The translations under genes were made by a program, and so were the position numbers. From Vibrio sp. 10N.261.45.E2 (GTDB taxonomy: Bacteria > Pseudomonadota > Gammaproteobacteria > Enterobacterales > Vibrionaceae): 64,000 bases of DNA. Location of the stretch: the NCBI RefSeq assembly GCF_002875705.1, contig NZ_MCZZ01000151.1, forward strand, positions 1 to 64,000, read 5' to 3'. A model generated the notes under the pieces. The model was not told where the DNA came from, ran no database searches, and saw only the letters and a program-made list of their open reading frames with translations. Shown here one piece after another: positions 18,125 through 26,495 of the stretch (within the stretch, counting starts at the first letter, position 1; the number at the start of each line of letters is the position of its first letter).

Positions 18125-19105
18125 TTACGACTCCGACTGCGCATAACTCTGAGTCGGCGTTTCTAAGGCCTCACCAAAGCAGCGGAAGTAATATTCGCTC
18201 ACTAGCTCTTTCTCTTCATCTTCACAACGGTTGAGGAATGAAAGCCTAAATGCCGTCGCTACGTTATCGAATATTCGGATGTTTTCAGCCCACGTAATCA
18301 CGGTTCTCGGAGACATTACCGTTGACAGATCGCCTGCTCTAAAACCATTTCGCGTTAAACCAGCGGTTGCGATCATTTTCTCAACTAACTGCTGACCGAT
18401 TTCATTGTTTAGTTCTGGGCGCTTGGATAACACGATCTTGGTTTCATGTTGCGGATCTAAATAGTTAAGCGTGGCGATGATGTTCCATCGGTCAAGTTGA
18501 CTATGGTTAAGTACCTGAGTACCGGAATACAACCCTGAGAAATTGCCCAACCCCAACGTGTTACAGGTAGCAAACAGGCGGAAAGAAGGGTGAGGCGTGA
18601 CCACTCGGTTTTGCTCTAAGGAGGTGTATTTGCCGTCTTGCTCTAAGAGTTGTTGAATCACAAACATCACATCTGGTCGTCCTGCATCGTATTCGTCTAA
18701 TACCAGAGCTATGGGGTGCTGGATACTTTGCAGAAGAATGCCTTCTTTAAACTCTGTCACCTGCATTCCATCTTTAATGACGATGCTGTCCTTTCCTATG
18801 AAATCCAAGCGGCTTAAGTGCCCGTCTAGGTTGATCCTCAAACACGGCCAGTTCAATCTCGCAGCAATTTGTTCAATGTGGGAAGACTTGCCTGTTCCGT
18901 GTGTACCTTGTATCAACGTGCGGCGATTAGAGGTGAAACCCGCCAATATCGCTAGCGTTACCTCAGGATCAAAACAGTAGTTAGGATCGACCTTGGGTAC
19001 ATACTCTCCCGCATGTTCAAACGCCAATACGGTTAGGTTGCTGTCGATGTCAAAACACTCTCTCACACTTACTGGTTGCGTTGGTATCAATTCCGCATCA
19101 TTCAT
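18125..19105 (-). CDS. CobS-like MoxR-class AAA+ ATPase
   Basis: A 326-residue AAA+ ATPase very close in pattern to CobS. After VSVRECFDID and FDPEVTLAILAGFTSNRRTLIQG comes the Walker A motif GTHGTGKSS at about 87-95. Then come Walker B ALVLDEYDAGRPDVMFVIQQLLE and sensor 1 LFATCNTLGLG. In cobaltochelatase CobS and CobT form the ATPase that drives metal insertion by CobN. Here only these two are present, and they form an operon (CobS first, 3 bases to CobT) divergent from xsc. The ribosome site GAGGGAAG precedes the ATG. Its real client is unknown; enzymes of the neighbouring taurine pathway are candidates. Confidence 0.87.
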   Translation of the reverse strand: MNDAELIPTQPVSVRECFDIDSNLTVLAFEHAGEYVPKVDPNYCFDPEVTLAILAGFTSNRRTLIQGTHGTGKSSHIEQIAARLNWPCLRINLDGHLSRLDFIGKDSIVIKDGMQVTEFKEGILLQSIQHPIALVLDEYDAGRPDVMFVIQQLLEQDGKYTSLEQNRVVTPHPSFRLFATCNTLGLGNFSGLYSGTQVLNHSQLDRWNIIATLNYLDPQHETKIVLSKRPELNNEIGQQLVEKMIATAGLTRNGFRAGDLSTVMSPRTVITWAENIRIFDNVATAFRLSFLNRCEDEEKELVSEYYFRCFGEALETPTQSYAQSES

Positions 19106-19238
19106 TTTTCTTCCCTCTTAATAGTTTCCATGACTGCCGCGATGGGCGATATGTCATCGATTATTAACAGCTCACTCTAAGTTAACGGCACTTTTTGTAC
19201 GAAAAACTATCAATAATGTGATCCAGTTTCATTAATTA

Positions 19239-19252
19239 GAATGAATTGTTCC
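19239..19252. promoter_or_regulatory. Candidate IclR operator A upstream of xsc
   Basis: GAATGAATTGTTCC lies about 118 bases before xsc. Its 12-base core matches the inverted element in front of pta at 11 of 12 positions, and its first 11 bases recur inverted at 19319-19329. Confidence 0.45.
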
Positions 19253-19268
19253 AATTTAATATAAAAAG

Positions 19269-19297
19269 TTGACGCGCAAAAAATCTACTACTAAGGT
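19269..19297 (+). promoter_or_regulatory. Possible xsc promoter
   Basis: TTGACG at 19269-19274 is a good -35, followed 17 bases later by TAAGGT, a poor -10. It lies between the two copies of the candidate operator, as expected for a regulated promoter. Confidence 0.3.
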
Positions 19298-19315
19298 GAA
19301 AATGAATTCGAAAAA

Positions 19316-19330
19316 GAGACAATTCATTCC
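19316..19330. promoter_or_regulatory. Candidate IclR operator B upstream of xsc
   Basis: GAGACAATTCATTCC contains ACAATTCATTC, the exact reverse complement of GAATGAATTGT in operator A 80 bases upstream. It lies 40 bases before xsc, downstream of the possible promoter. Confidence 0.4.
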
Positions 19331-19369
19331 GAAAAATGAAATTTTGGTTAACTCAAGGAGAATGGAAGA

Positions 19370-21181
19370 ATGAGTGAGCAAGAAAAACGTACGGTTGTTT
19401 CCGGCACAGTAACAATGACACCATCAGAAGCGTTCGTTGAAACTATGGTCGCCAATGATGTCACCGATATGTTCGGCATCATGGGGTCAGCATTTATGGA
19501 CGCAATGGATATCTTTGCTCCTGCTGGCATTCGATTGGTTCCAGTGGTACACGAGCAAGGTGCTGCCCACATGGCTGATGGTTACTCTCGAGTCTCTGGT
19601 CGCCACGGTGTAGTTATCGGCCAGAATGGCCCGGGTATTAGTAACTGTGTGACTGCGATTGCAGCGGCGTTCTGGGCACATAGCCCGGTCGTAATTGTGA
19701 CGCCAGAGACAGGCACTAAAACAATGGGCTTAGGTGGTTTCCAAGAGTGTAACCAGCTTCCAATGTTCCAAGAGTTTACTAAGTATCAAGGACACGTAAC
19801 GCACCCAGACCGTATGGCGGAATACACAGGCCGATGCTTTGACCGCGCAATGAGCGAAATGGGCCCGACTCAGCTGAACATTCCACGTGACTACTTCTAC
19901 GGTGAAACTCAAACCGAGATCCCTAAACCAGCGCGTTTAGACCGTGGTCCAGGTGGTGAGAAGTCTCTGAATGAAGCGGCAGATTTGATTGCTGAAGCGA
20001 AATTCCCAGTCATCATTTCTGGTGGCGGCGTGGTAATGGCAGACGCAGTTCAAGAGTGTGCGGCACTGGCAGAACGACTAGGCGCACCCGTAGTAAACAG
20101 CTACCTGCACAATGACTCTTTCCCTGCTAGTCACCCATTATGGTGTGGTCCTTTAGGCTACCAAGGTTCGAAAGCAGCAATGAAGTTGATGGCTCAAGCG
20201 GATGTGGTTATCGCATTAGGTACACGTCTTGGTCCATTCGGTACCTTGCCTCAACATGGTATGGATTACTGGCCGAAAGACGCAAAAATCATTCAGATCG
20301 ATGCAGACAACAAGATGCTTGGCCTCGTGAAGAAGATCTCTGTTGGTATCTGTGGCGACGCAAAAGCAGCGGCTGTGGCATTAGCTGAAAGACTAGAAGG
20401 TCGTGCACTGTTGTGTGATGACAACAAAGGCGCTCGCCAAGACACAGTGGCAACAGAAAAAGCGTTGTGGGAAAAAGAGCTTGATGAGTGGACGCACGAA
20501 CGTGATTCGTTCAGCTTGGATATGATTGAAGAAAACTCGCACGAAACTCCGTTCTCTGGTGGCGAATATCTACACCCTCGCCAAGTGCTGCGTGAACTAG
20601 AAAAAGCGATGCCAGAAGACGTTATGGTCTCAACGGATATCGGTAACATCAACTCGGTGGCAAATAGCTACTTACGCTTTGAAAAACCACGTAGCTTCTT
20701 TGCAGCAATGAGTTTCGGTAACTGTGGTTACGCGTTCCCGACTATCATTGGTGCGAAAGCGGCAGCACCTCATCGTCCAGCTATTTCTTATGCAGGCGAC
20801 GGTGCGTGGGGCATGAGCTTGATGGAGACCATGACATGTGTTCGTCATAACATTCCTGTGACAGCCGTGGTATTCCACAACCGTCAATGGGGTGCTGAGA
20901 AGAAGAACCAAGTCGACTTCTACAACCGACGCTTTGTTGCTGGTGAACTGGATAACCAGAGCTTTGCGGAAATCGCACGAGCAATGGGCGCTGAAGGTAT
21001 CACGGTTGATAAGCTAGAAGATGTAGGTCCAACTCTGCAAAAAGCCATCGACATGCAAATGAACGAAGGCAAAACAACCATCATTGAAATCATGTGTACT
21101 CAGGAGCTGGGCGACCCGTTCCGCCGAGATGCACTATCAACGCCGGTTCGTTTCCTAGATAAGTACAAAGACTACGTATAA
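19370..21181 (+). CDS. xsc: Sulfoacetaldehyde acetyltransferase
   Basis: Thiamine-diphosphate enzyme that converts sulfoacetaldehyde and phosphate into acetyl phosphate and sulfite, the C-S bond-breaking step of taurine catabolism. It is 603 residues long with the three-domain plan of acetolactate-synthase-like enzymes. VVHEQGAAHMADGYSRVSGR near 60-80 has the activating Glu. The ThDP/metal motif begins at GDGAWGMS near 473-480 and ends at the Asn of FHNRQWGAEKKNQ. The last segment, TQELGDPFRRDALSTPVRFLDKYKDY, is typical of Xsc and separates it from acetolactate synthases. The ribosome site AAGGAG is strong. Neighbouring pta and tauE genes support the assignment. Confidence 0.94.
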   Translation: MSEQEKRTVVSGTVTMTPSEAFVETMVANDVTDMFGIMGSAFMDAMDIFAPAGIRLVPVVHEQGAAHMADGYSRVSGRHGVVIGQNGPGISNCVTAIAAAFWAHSPVVIVTPETGTKTMGLGGFQECNQLPMFQEFTKYQGHVTHPDRMAEYTGRCFDRAMSEMGPTQLNIPRDYFYGETQTEIPKPARLDRGPGGEKSLNEAADLIAEAKFPVIISGGGVVMADAVQECAALAERLGAPVVNSYLHNDSFPASHPLWCGPLGYQGSKAAMKLMAQADVVIALGTRLGPFGTLPQHGMDYWPKDAKIIQIDADNKMLGLVKKISVGICGDAKAAAVALAERLEGRALLCDDNKGARQDTVATEKALWEKELDEWTHERDSFSLDMIEENSHETPFSGGEYLHPRQVLRELEKAMPEDVMVSTDIGNINSVANSYLRFEKPRSFFAAMSFGNCGYAFPTIIGAKAAAPHRPAISYAGDGAWGMSLMETMTCVRHNIPVTAVVFHNRQWGAEKKNQVDFYNRRFVAGELDNQSFAEIARAMGAEGITVDKLEDVGPTLQKAIDMQMNEGKTTIIEIMCTQELGDPFRRDALSTPVRFLDKYKDYV

Positions 21182-21610
21182 GTCATAGGAAGTTTGCCCG
21201 ACCAAAACCGTCTCGTGAATGCTAGATAAAGAGTTATCGAGAATGTGGTTGGGCAAACAAATTAAGCTCTAACACTAGCCATTAATTTTAAATTGGATGA
21301 TCAAACAGAATGGCTCAACGAGTGAGTTGTTTTTAAAGATTCTTAATAGTGCTGTTATCTAAGTATTGGGTCATATATTTCTATTATTTCGCTCTAAATA
21401 TTAGAGCCCTAATGAAATAACCAAGGTGAATAGGTGCTCGGTTTTATTAATAGAGACTTATCAATAATTATTATGAGTTGCTTTTAAATAGTAATTACCG
21501 ATAAGTCGATAGAGTTATTAGACTTTAGTCTGTGTATTTTATTATATTTCAGTTTTTAACGAATAAATTTTAATTTGGTTATTTATATTGTCGAGTTGTT
21601 GGAACCAAAT
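21182..21610. other. AT-rich intergenic region before the FRG gene
   Basis: After the xsc hairpin (21192-21258) the sequence is very AT-rich to 21610. I see no ORF or repeat. It should hold the promoter of the FRG-domain gene. The composition contrast with xsc fits an acquired segment. Confidence 0.4.
21192..21258 (+). terminator. Long hairpin after xsc
   Basis: GTTTGCCCGACCA pairs with TGGTTGGGCAAAC (one G-T pair) around an inner TCTCG/CGAGA stem, 10 bases after the xsc stop. There is no strong U-run, so it may be a 3'-end stabilising structure. Confidence 0.55.
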
Positions 21611-22417
21611 ATGAACAATAAACGTTATATCAGCACGCTCGAAGAACTGTATAAAATAATCGATTCATTACTGACTGAATGCAGTGACCAACGTGGTTTG
21701 ATGTATAACGTGTGTGATTATGAAAATAATAACCTAATGCCAAGTTTAGGTCGTTCCAATCGTAAGAACATACGTCGTGTCGAACAAGAGTTGCTTTCAA
21801 CTATGAGAGTTTACGGTGGTCACTCGCTGAGCTCACACGACATAAATGACTGGTTATTGATGTGTTTAGCCAAGAAGCAGGGTTTTCCCACCCGTTTGCT
21901 GGAATGGACCGATAACCTGTTAAATGCGCTTTGGTCGGTGTGTCATAGCCAAAGTAAAGACTGCATAAATATAATTAAAGCTATTGATTATCAGCGGGTT
22001 AGTGTTTTTAGCTCGCCGTGTAACATCAACAAAACTCAGATATTTAATGTGGCGGATTGCGATCAGCAAGAGCCACGCAAGGACAAGTGGTATTCCATTC
22101 ACCCATTTAAGGAAGGTGGCAATGATGCCATTCAGCCTTTGTACGATGAGAAAGAATATTCAAACGGTCTAGTGTCCGTTCATATTCTTCCATCAGTGAA
22201 AGTAAACCTGATAAAGGAGTTAATATCCATGAATGTTTTAAATGAACCGACAGAGTACGTCGAAGAGAAACTAACGGATTTAAAAAACGAAGCACATGCA
22301 GATAACAACCAAGTGATAAATAAAGGTGACGGCAATATCGAATTGCAAGTTAATACTCATGATCGTCAACTTGAACAGTATGGTCGAAAGTATCATCAAG
22401 ACTTTGATTTCGACTAA
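21611..22417 (+). CDS. FRG-domain protein
   Basis: A 268-residue protein with the FRG-domain signature: DINDWLLMCLAKKQGFPTRLLEWTDNLLNALWSVC at about 80-115 matches the family's W..L..AQH.G.PTRLLDWT..P..AL pattern. A likely earlier motif is MPSLGRSN, corresponding to the Pro-X-hydrophobic-X-R part. FRG domains occur in varied, often mobile or defence-associated proteins, and their activity is poorly known. The C-terminal tail (about 215-268) is acidic and low complexity. The ATG at 21611 has GGA at a good distance; an upstream TTG is less likely. It interrupts the taurine genes and is AT-richer than its neighbours, suggesting separate acquisition. Confidence 0.75.
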   Translation: MNNKRYISTLEELYKIIDSLLTECSDQRGLMYNVCDYENNNLMPSLGRSNRKNIRRVEQELLSTMRVYGGHSLSSHDINDWLLMCLAKKQGFPTRLLEWTDNLLNALWSVCHSQSKDCINIIKAIDYQRVSVFSSPCNINKTQIFNVADCDQQEPRKDKWYSIHPFKEGGNDAIQPLYDEKEYSNGLVSVHILPSVKVNLIKELISMNVLNEPTEYVEEKLTDLKNEAHADNNQVINKGDGNIELQVNTHDRQLEQYGRKYHQDFDFD

Positions 22418-22427
22418 AGGCTAACAC

Positions 22428-22488
22428 GTTCTAATTTAATTATACCTCTTATATCGTGAGTGAAAATTCGAGTAAATAAAATTAGAAC
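22428..22488. repeat. Inverted repeat after the FRG gene
   Basis: GTTCTAATTT (22428-22437) and AAATTAGAAC (22479-22488) are perfect 10-base arms around 41 bases, starting 11 bases after the FRG stop. It may be a 3' stem-loop or regulator half-sites. Confidence 0.4.
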
Positions 22489-22551
22489 ACTAATTAATTT
22501 ATAAAAAGATGAAATCTGTGAGCTTAGAGATTGTTTATAACCTAACTCGAA

Positions 22552-22566
22552 GTTAGAGTGATGAAT
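22552..22566. promoter_or_regulatory. Palindrome upstream of tauX
   Basis: CTAACTCGAAGTTAG is a perfect palindrome with a 3-base centre, 114 bases before tauX. Candidate operator for the tauXY genes; regulator unknown. Confidence 0.3.
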
Positions 22567-22679
22567 CTTGTTACCAAGTTGTTAAATTTTCACAGGTCTA
22601 GTTTAAACACTCTAATAAAAAAGTGGCGCAAAGCTACTGAAATTTAAACCAATAACGAAAACATAAAGGATTCTGGAAT

Positions 22680-23117
22680 ATGAATATGCAAACCAATGCA
22701 GCGACATTCGTGCTGGAAAACCAAGTCGACACCGCCTTTTTACAGTCTTTTAGTGATGCGTGGAATAACCATGATATTGAAGCGCTCATGTCTTTCGTGA
22801 CAGAAGACTGTGTATTCCACACTGTGGCAGGAGAAGGCTTGCTTGGAAACACTATCGAAGGGTACGAAGCGGTTCGAAATAGCTTTGAATTGGTTTGGCA
22901 GAACTTTCCAGATGCGGCTTGGAGCGACCCTGTCCATTTTGTGTGCGGTGATCGCGCTGTGAGTGAATCAACGTTTTCTGCTACGAATCCGGATGGCAGC
23001 GTCATCGAAGCTCGCATGGTCGACGTGTTTACCCTGAAAGATGGAAAAATCAGCGTAAAAAATGCCTTCCGTAAAACAAGACCTCTTTTGACTCCTAACA
23101 ACACTCCCAAGAGCTAG
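22680..23117 (+). CDS. tauX: Taurine dehydrogenase small subunit, SnoaL/NTF2-like
   Basis: A 145-residue NTF2/SnoaL-like protein (FLQSFSDAWNNHDIEALMSFVTEDCVF at the N-terminus; VHFVCGDRAVSESTFSATNPDG and VDVFTLKDGKIS later). It starts 48 bases before a DadA-like flavoprotein. That arrangement and size match TauX, the small subunit of membrane-linked taurine dehydrogenase TauXY, which deaminates taurine to sulfoacetaldehyde. AAGGA precedes the ATG. Without its neighbours it would only be called a SnoaL-like protein, so the assignment depends on context. Confidence 0.8.
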   Translation: MNMQTNAATFVLENQVDTAFLQSFSDAWNNHDIEALMSFVTEDCVFHTVAGEGLLGNTIEGYEAVRNSFELVWQNFPDAAWSDPVHFVCGDRAVSESTFSATNPDGSVIEARMVDVFTLKDGKISVKNAFRKTRPLLTPNNTPKS

Positions 23118-23165
23118 ACACGAAACCACAACCCGTTCACGTGTTATGACTAGGAGAGTCGAATT

Positions 23166-24632
23166 ATGAGTTTAGTAATGGAACAACCGGCAGCCGATGT
23201 GCCGCCAAAGGTGAAAAGCACCCAAGCAAAAGAAAGTACCCAAGCGAAAGAAAGATACGATCCAAAATACGATCCACTTAAAGACAAGAGCCCAGGTCAC
23301 GGCAAAGAATACGCCCCGACTTATTGGGTAGATACCGCAGGCGCACAACCTGAAGATGATGGCCCAATCACGTCAGACATGGATGTCGATGTGGCAATAA
23401 TCGGTTCAGGCTACACAGGCCTAAGTACCGCGATACACCTTGCTGAAATGTACGGTATTAAAGCGACTGTGATTGAAGCTAACCGTATGAGTTGGGGCTG
23501 CAGTACCCGAAATGGTGGCCAAGCACAGTGTGCTTCTGGGCGTTTGAAGCGTTCTCAGTGGATTGAACGCTGGGGCCTAGAAACGGCGCAAAAAATGCAC
23601 CGCGAGTGTGTGGATGGCATGGAAACGTTCAAGTCACTGATCAAAGACATCGATTGTGACCCACAACCGGGTGGTCATCTATATGTGGCTCACCGTCCAA
23701 AAGTGATGGCAACACTTGAGAAAGAAGCCAAGTTGCTGCGTGACACGTTTGACTACGATGCGCAGATCTTAGATGCGGAAACTGTAAAGCGTGATTACGT
23801 TGGTGACCAAGAAGCGGCAGGTGCGATGCATGAACCCGAAGGGATTGGTATTCATGCTGGGAAGTTGGCGTTTGGTTACCTAAGAAAGGCGCGAGCACTC
23901 GGCGTTAAGGTTCACCCGTCTAGCCCAGTGATGGGATGGGAAACTCGTGGCGGTGCGCATTACCTGAAAACGCCAGGTGGTGTGGTGAAGGCGCGTTCTG
24001 TCGGTGTTTGTACAGGTGGGTATACCAGCCAAGGTTTGCACTCCGAGCTTAAGAATCGCCTGTTGCCAGTGCTTTCGAATTCGATGGTGACACGTCCGCT
24101 AACTCAAGATGAAATCGCCGCGTGTAACTTCAAAACCAATCAAGTGATTACAGATACTCGAATTCTGCGCCACTACTACCGTTTATTACCGGATAACCGA
24201 GTACAGATTGGAACGCGCAGTGCCATCAGTGGCAAGAACGCACCAGAGAAAAAATATGAAGATATGTTAAGAGCGGATCTTACTCGGAAATTCCCGTCTC
24301 TCGATCAGATCCAAATCGATTATTCATGGTGGGGGTGGGTGGATGTTAGTCACGACATGATGCCGAGAATTTATCAGCCGAATCCAAAACAATCCATCTT
24401 CTACGCGCTGGGATATGGCGGTAATGGTGTGATGTATTCCGCTCAAGCGGGTAAGCGCCTTGCTCAGTGGATAGCAGGTGAAGGTCACAAGCTCGACCTA
24501 CCAATATTTGAATCAAAACTTCCGTTCCCCAACGTGAGGGAAGTGGTGGAATCAGAGATGTTTGCACCGTTTCGAAGAATGGGGCAGCGGTTCCTTTATC
24601 AGTGGTATTCGTTAAAGGATGAAAGGCTGTAA
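23166..24632 (+). CDS. tauY: Taurine dehydrogenase large subunit, FAD oxidoreductase
   Basis: A 488-residue DadA/glycine-oxidase-family flavoprotein. The Rossmann FAD motif is in VDVAIIGSGYTGLSTAIHLAE at about 75-95, and the second FAD-contact segment, YALGYGGNGVMYSAQAGKRLA, is near the C-terminus. The first 60 residues are a charged Lys/Glu-rich extension with the short duplication STQAKE. With the adjacent SnoaL-like subunit, the downstream TRAP transporter and the xsc-pta genes, it is best read as TauY, which oxidises taurine to sulfoacetaldehyde and ammonia and passes electrons to the respiratory chain. Another small-amine substrate is possible. Confidence 0.85.
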   Translation: MSLVMEQPAADVPPKVKSTQAKESTQAKERYDPKYDPLKDKSPGHGKEYAPTYWVDTAGAQPEDDGPITSDMDVDVAIIGSGYTGLSTAIHLAEMYGIKATVIEANRMSWGCSTRNGGQAQCASGRLKRSQWIERWGLETAQKMHRECVDGMETFKSLIKDIDCDPQPGGHLYVAHRPKVMATLEKEAKLLRDTFDYDAQILDAETVKRDYVGDQEAAGAMHEPEGIGIHAGKLAFGYLRKARALGVKVHPSSPVMGWETRGGAHYLKTPGGVVKARSVGVCTGGYTSQGLHSELKNRLLPVLSNSMVTRPLTQDEIAACNFKTNQVITDTRILRHYYRLLPDNRVQIGTRSAISGKNAPEKKYEDMLRADLTRKFPSLDQIQIDYSWWGWVDVSHDMMPRIYQPNPKQSIFYALGYGGNGVMYSAQAGKRLAQWIAGEGHKLDLPIFESKLPFPNVREVVESEMFAPFRRMGQRFLYQWYSLKDERL

Positions 24633-24749
24633 CTACCCGAACATTGTTTCCAAAATAGGGAAATAGAACTACGACCAGGAAAGTTGTACCAGGTCACCTT
24701 GTGAGCAAAGTACAGGCAGGAAGTCTGTATGATAGGAAAGGCTAAGACT

Positions 24750-25751
24750 ATGAAATTGATTAAAAATAAAATTATTGCTGGTGTCACTATTGTAGCAACA
24801 GTGGTGTTATCTCATACCGCGGCAGCAGCGAATTTTAAAATGGCTATCGGCGATGCTGCTGGTGGTACGCAGTGGGAACTAGCGACCTCATTCTCTGAAC
24901 TGATGGAGCAAAAAACAGACGGTAAAGTGAAAATCGATCTGTTCCCGAACGGCCAATTAGGCAACGAGCAAGACACTGTAAACGATGCGGCAATCGGTCT
25001 TCTAGACTTCTCTGTACTGGCGATCAACAACGTGACGCCTTTCTCCCCAACCGTTGGTCTATTGACCATGCCTTACGTGATTCAAAGCGCAGAAGAAGCT
25101 GTGCTACTGACTCAAGGTCAAGTAGGCCAAGACTTAGTTGATAACACGATTCGTGACGCTGGTGTTCGTATTGTCGGTTGGGCTTATTCTGGCTTTAGGG
25201 TTTTGACTAACTCGAAAAAGCCAGTTGCTTCACCAGAAGATCTAAAAGGGCTAGTGATTCGTGTTCCTCGTAACGAAATCATGATCGCGTCTTACCAAGC
25301 ATGGGGTGTAAACCCAACACCAATGGCATGGTCTGAGACTTTCACTGGCCTGCAACAAGGTGTGGTAGATGGACAAGATAACCCTTACATCACAGTCCAC
25401 GCGATGAAGTTCAACGAAGTACAAAAGTACGTGACCAACATTCGCTACATTTTCTCTCTAGAACCTCTAATCGTGAGTGAAACGGTCTTCCAACAACAGA
25501 CACCTGAAATGCAGAAGATCATTCTTGAAGCGGGTCAGGAAGCGACAGAGCACAGCTTCGCTTATTTAGAAAATACGGAAAACCAAATTCGCGAAGAGCT
25601 ACAAGCAAAAGGCATGGTATTCACAGACCCTGCAGACAACGAGCAAGAGTGGATCAGCAAGGTGACTAAGTCAGTTTGGCCTAAGTTCTACTCAAGCATT
25701 GGGGGAAAAGACAAGCTAGACGACGTTCTTGAGTTACTCGGTAGAAAGTAA
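24750..25751 (+). CDS. tauK: TRAP transporter substrate-binding protein, taurine
   Basis: DctP-family periplasmic binding protein, about 333 residues, with a signal peptide ending in HTAAAA. The family core is clear: DLFPNGQLGNEQDTVNDAAIGLLDFSVL, then SGFRVLTNSKKPVASPEDLKGLVIRVPRNEIM containing the ligand-binding Arg, and FTGLQQGVVDGQDNPY. The Met at 24750 gives the standard signal peptide; an in-frame ATG at 24729 with its own AGGAAG is an alternative. Placed after tauXY and before the two membrane subunits, it is the likely taurine-binding component. A long hairpin separates it from tauL. Confidence 0.88.
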   Translation: MKLIKNKIIAGVTIVATVVLSHTAAAANFKMAIGDAAGGTQWELATSFSELMEQKTDGKVKIDLFPNGQLGNEQDTVNDAAIGLLDFSVLAINNVTPFSPTVGLLTMPYVIQSAEEAVLLTQGQVGQDLVDNTIRDAGVRIVGWAYSGFRVLTNSKKPVASPEDLKGLVIRVPRNEIMIASYQAWGVNPTPMAWSETFTGLQQGVVDGQDNPYITVHAMKFNEVQKYVTNIRYIFSLEPLIVSETVFQQQTPEMQKIILEAGQEATEHSFAYLENTENQIREELQAKGMVFTDPADNEQEWISKVTKSVWPKFYSSIGGKDKLDDVLELLGRK

Positions 25752-25762
25752 CGATTAGATTC

Positions 25763-25820
25763 GCCCTATCTGCTGTTCTTCGCTACTTAATCACCTAGCG
25801 ATAGAACAGTGAGATAGGGC
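25763..25820 (+). ncRNA. Intercistronic stem-loop between tauK and tauL
   Basis: Three nested helices form one long stem: GCCCTATCT/AGATAGGGC, CTGTTCT/AGAACAG and TCGCT/AGCGA, with small internal loops. It begins 11 bases after the tauK stop and has no U-tract. This fits an mRNA-stabilising or partial-termination structure that keeps the binding protein more abundant than the membrane subunits. The pairing is seen in the sequence; the effect is inferred. Confidence 0.65.
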
Positions 25821-25915
25821 ATTTACATGGCTGTACTCGTTGATCTGTTCTGTACCTGATCTTTTTAGGACCGTGAGCGACTGGTTGTCATGTGGAAATC
25901 AACATTGGAGGTTAT

Positions 25916-26458
25916 ATGTCAGTCGCTAAAACAATAAAAAAGCACCTAAACAACATTGAGGAATATACATGTTGTCTGCTGCTCGCAAGCTTTGTCCTAT
26001 TACTGTTCACACAAATCCTTACTCGCCAGCTCTTTGATTACTCTATCCCTTGGGGGGATGAAGTCGCTACTTATATGTTCGTTTGGTTTGCCTATCTAGG
26101 GGCTGTTGTTGCGGCCAAGATGTCAGCGCATAACCGAGTGAGCTTTCACTTTAAATTCTTTCCGCCAATCGTGCAGACCGTGAGTGAAACCATTGCTGAC
26201 TTCTTATGGCTCTGTTTCAACGGCTACTTCGTTTACCTCAGCTACGACTTCGTATTCAACAAAATGAATCTGTTTTGGAAGTCTCAGACTACAGGTATCC
26301 CGATGAAGTACTTCTACATGATTTTACCTATCGCGTTTTCACTGATGATGATCCGAATTATCTGGAACAACTATGAGCGTTTGTTCAAAGGCGCAACCAA
26401 CGAAGATCCAGAAGTCAAAGAGCTGCGCAAAATGACGGCACAAAAGTCCGCGCAATAG
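25916..26458 (+). CDS. tauL: TRAP transporter small membrane subunit
   Basis: DctQ-family subunit of about 180 residues with four hydrophobic segments and the family motif PWGDEVATYMFVWFAYLGA at about 42-60. The ATG at 25916 is preceded by GGAGG at ideal distance, so the upstream ATG at 25892 is not used here. It is followed 37 bases later by the large subunit. Together they form the membrane part of a sodium-driven TRAP system. The taurine substrate is inferred from the operon. Confidence 0.87.
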   Translation: MSVAKTIKKHLNNIEEYTCCLLLASFVLLLFTQILTRQLFDYSIPWGDEVATYMFVWFAYLGAVVAAKMSAHNRVSFHFKFFPPIVQTVSETIADFLWLCFNGYFVYLSYDFVFNKMNLFWKSQTTGIPMKYFYMILPIAFSLMMIRIIWNNYERLFKGATNEDPEVKELRKMTAQKSAQ

Positions 26459-26495
26459 TCATCACAGAGAATAGTCGTAATAGAGAGATGTAATA

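Noticed and set aside
19215..19235. CRP-like half-site AATGTGATCCAG upstream of xsc
   Set aside because: The right half is off by one base and lacks TCACA; too weak to list.
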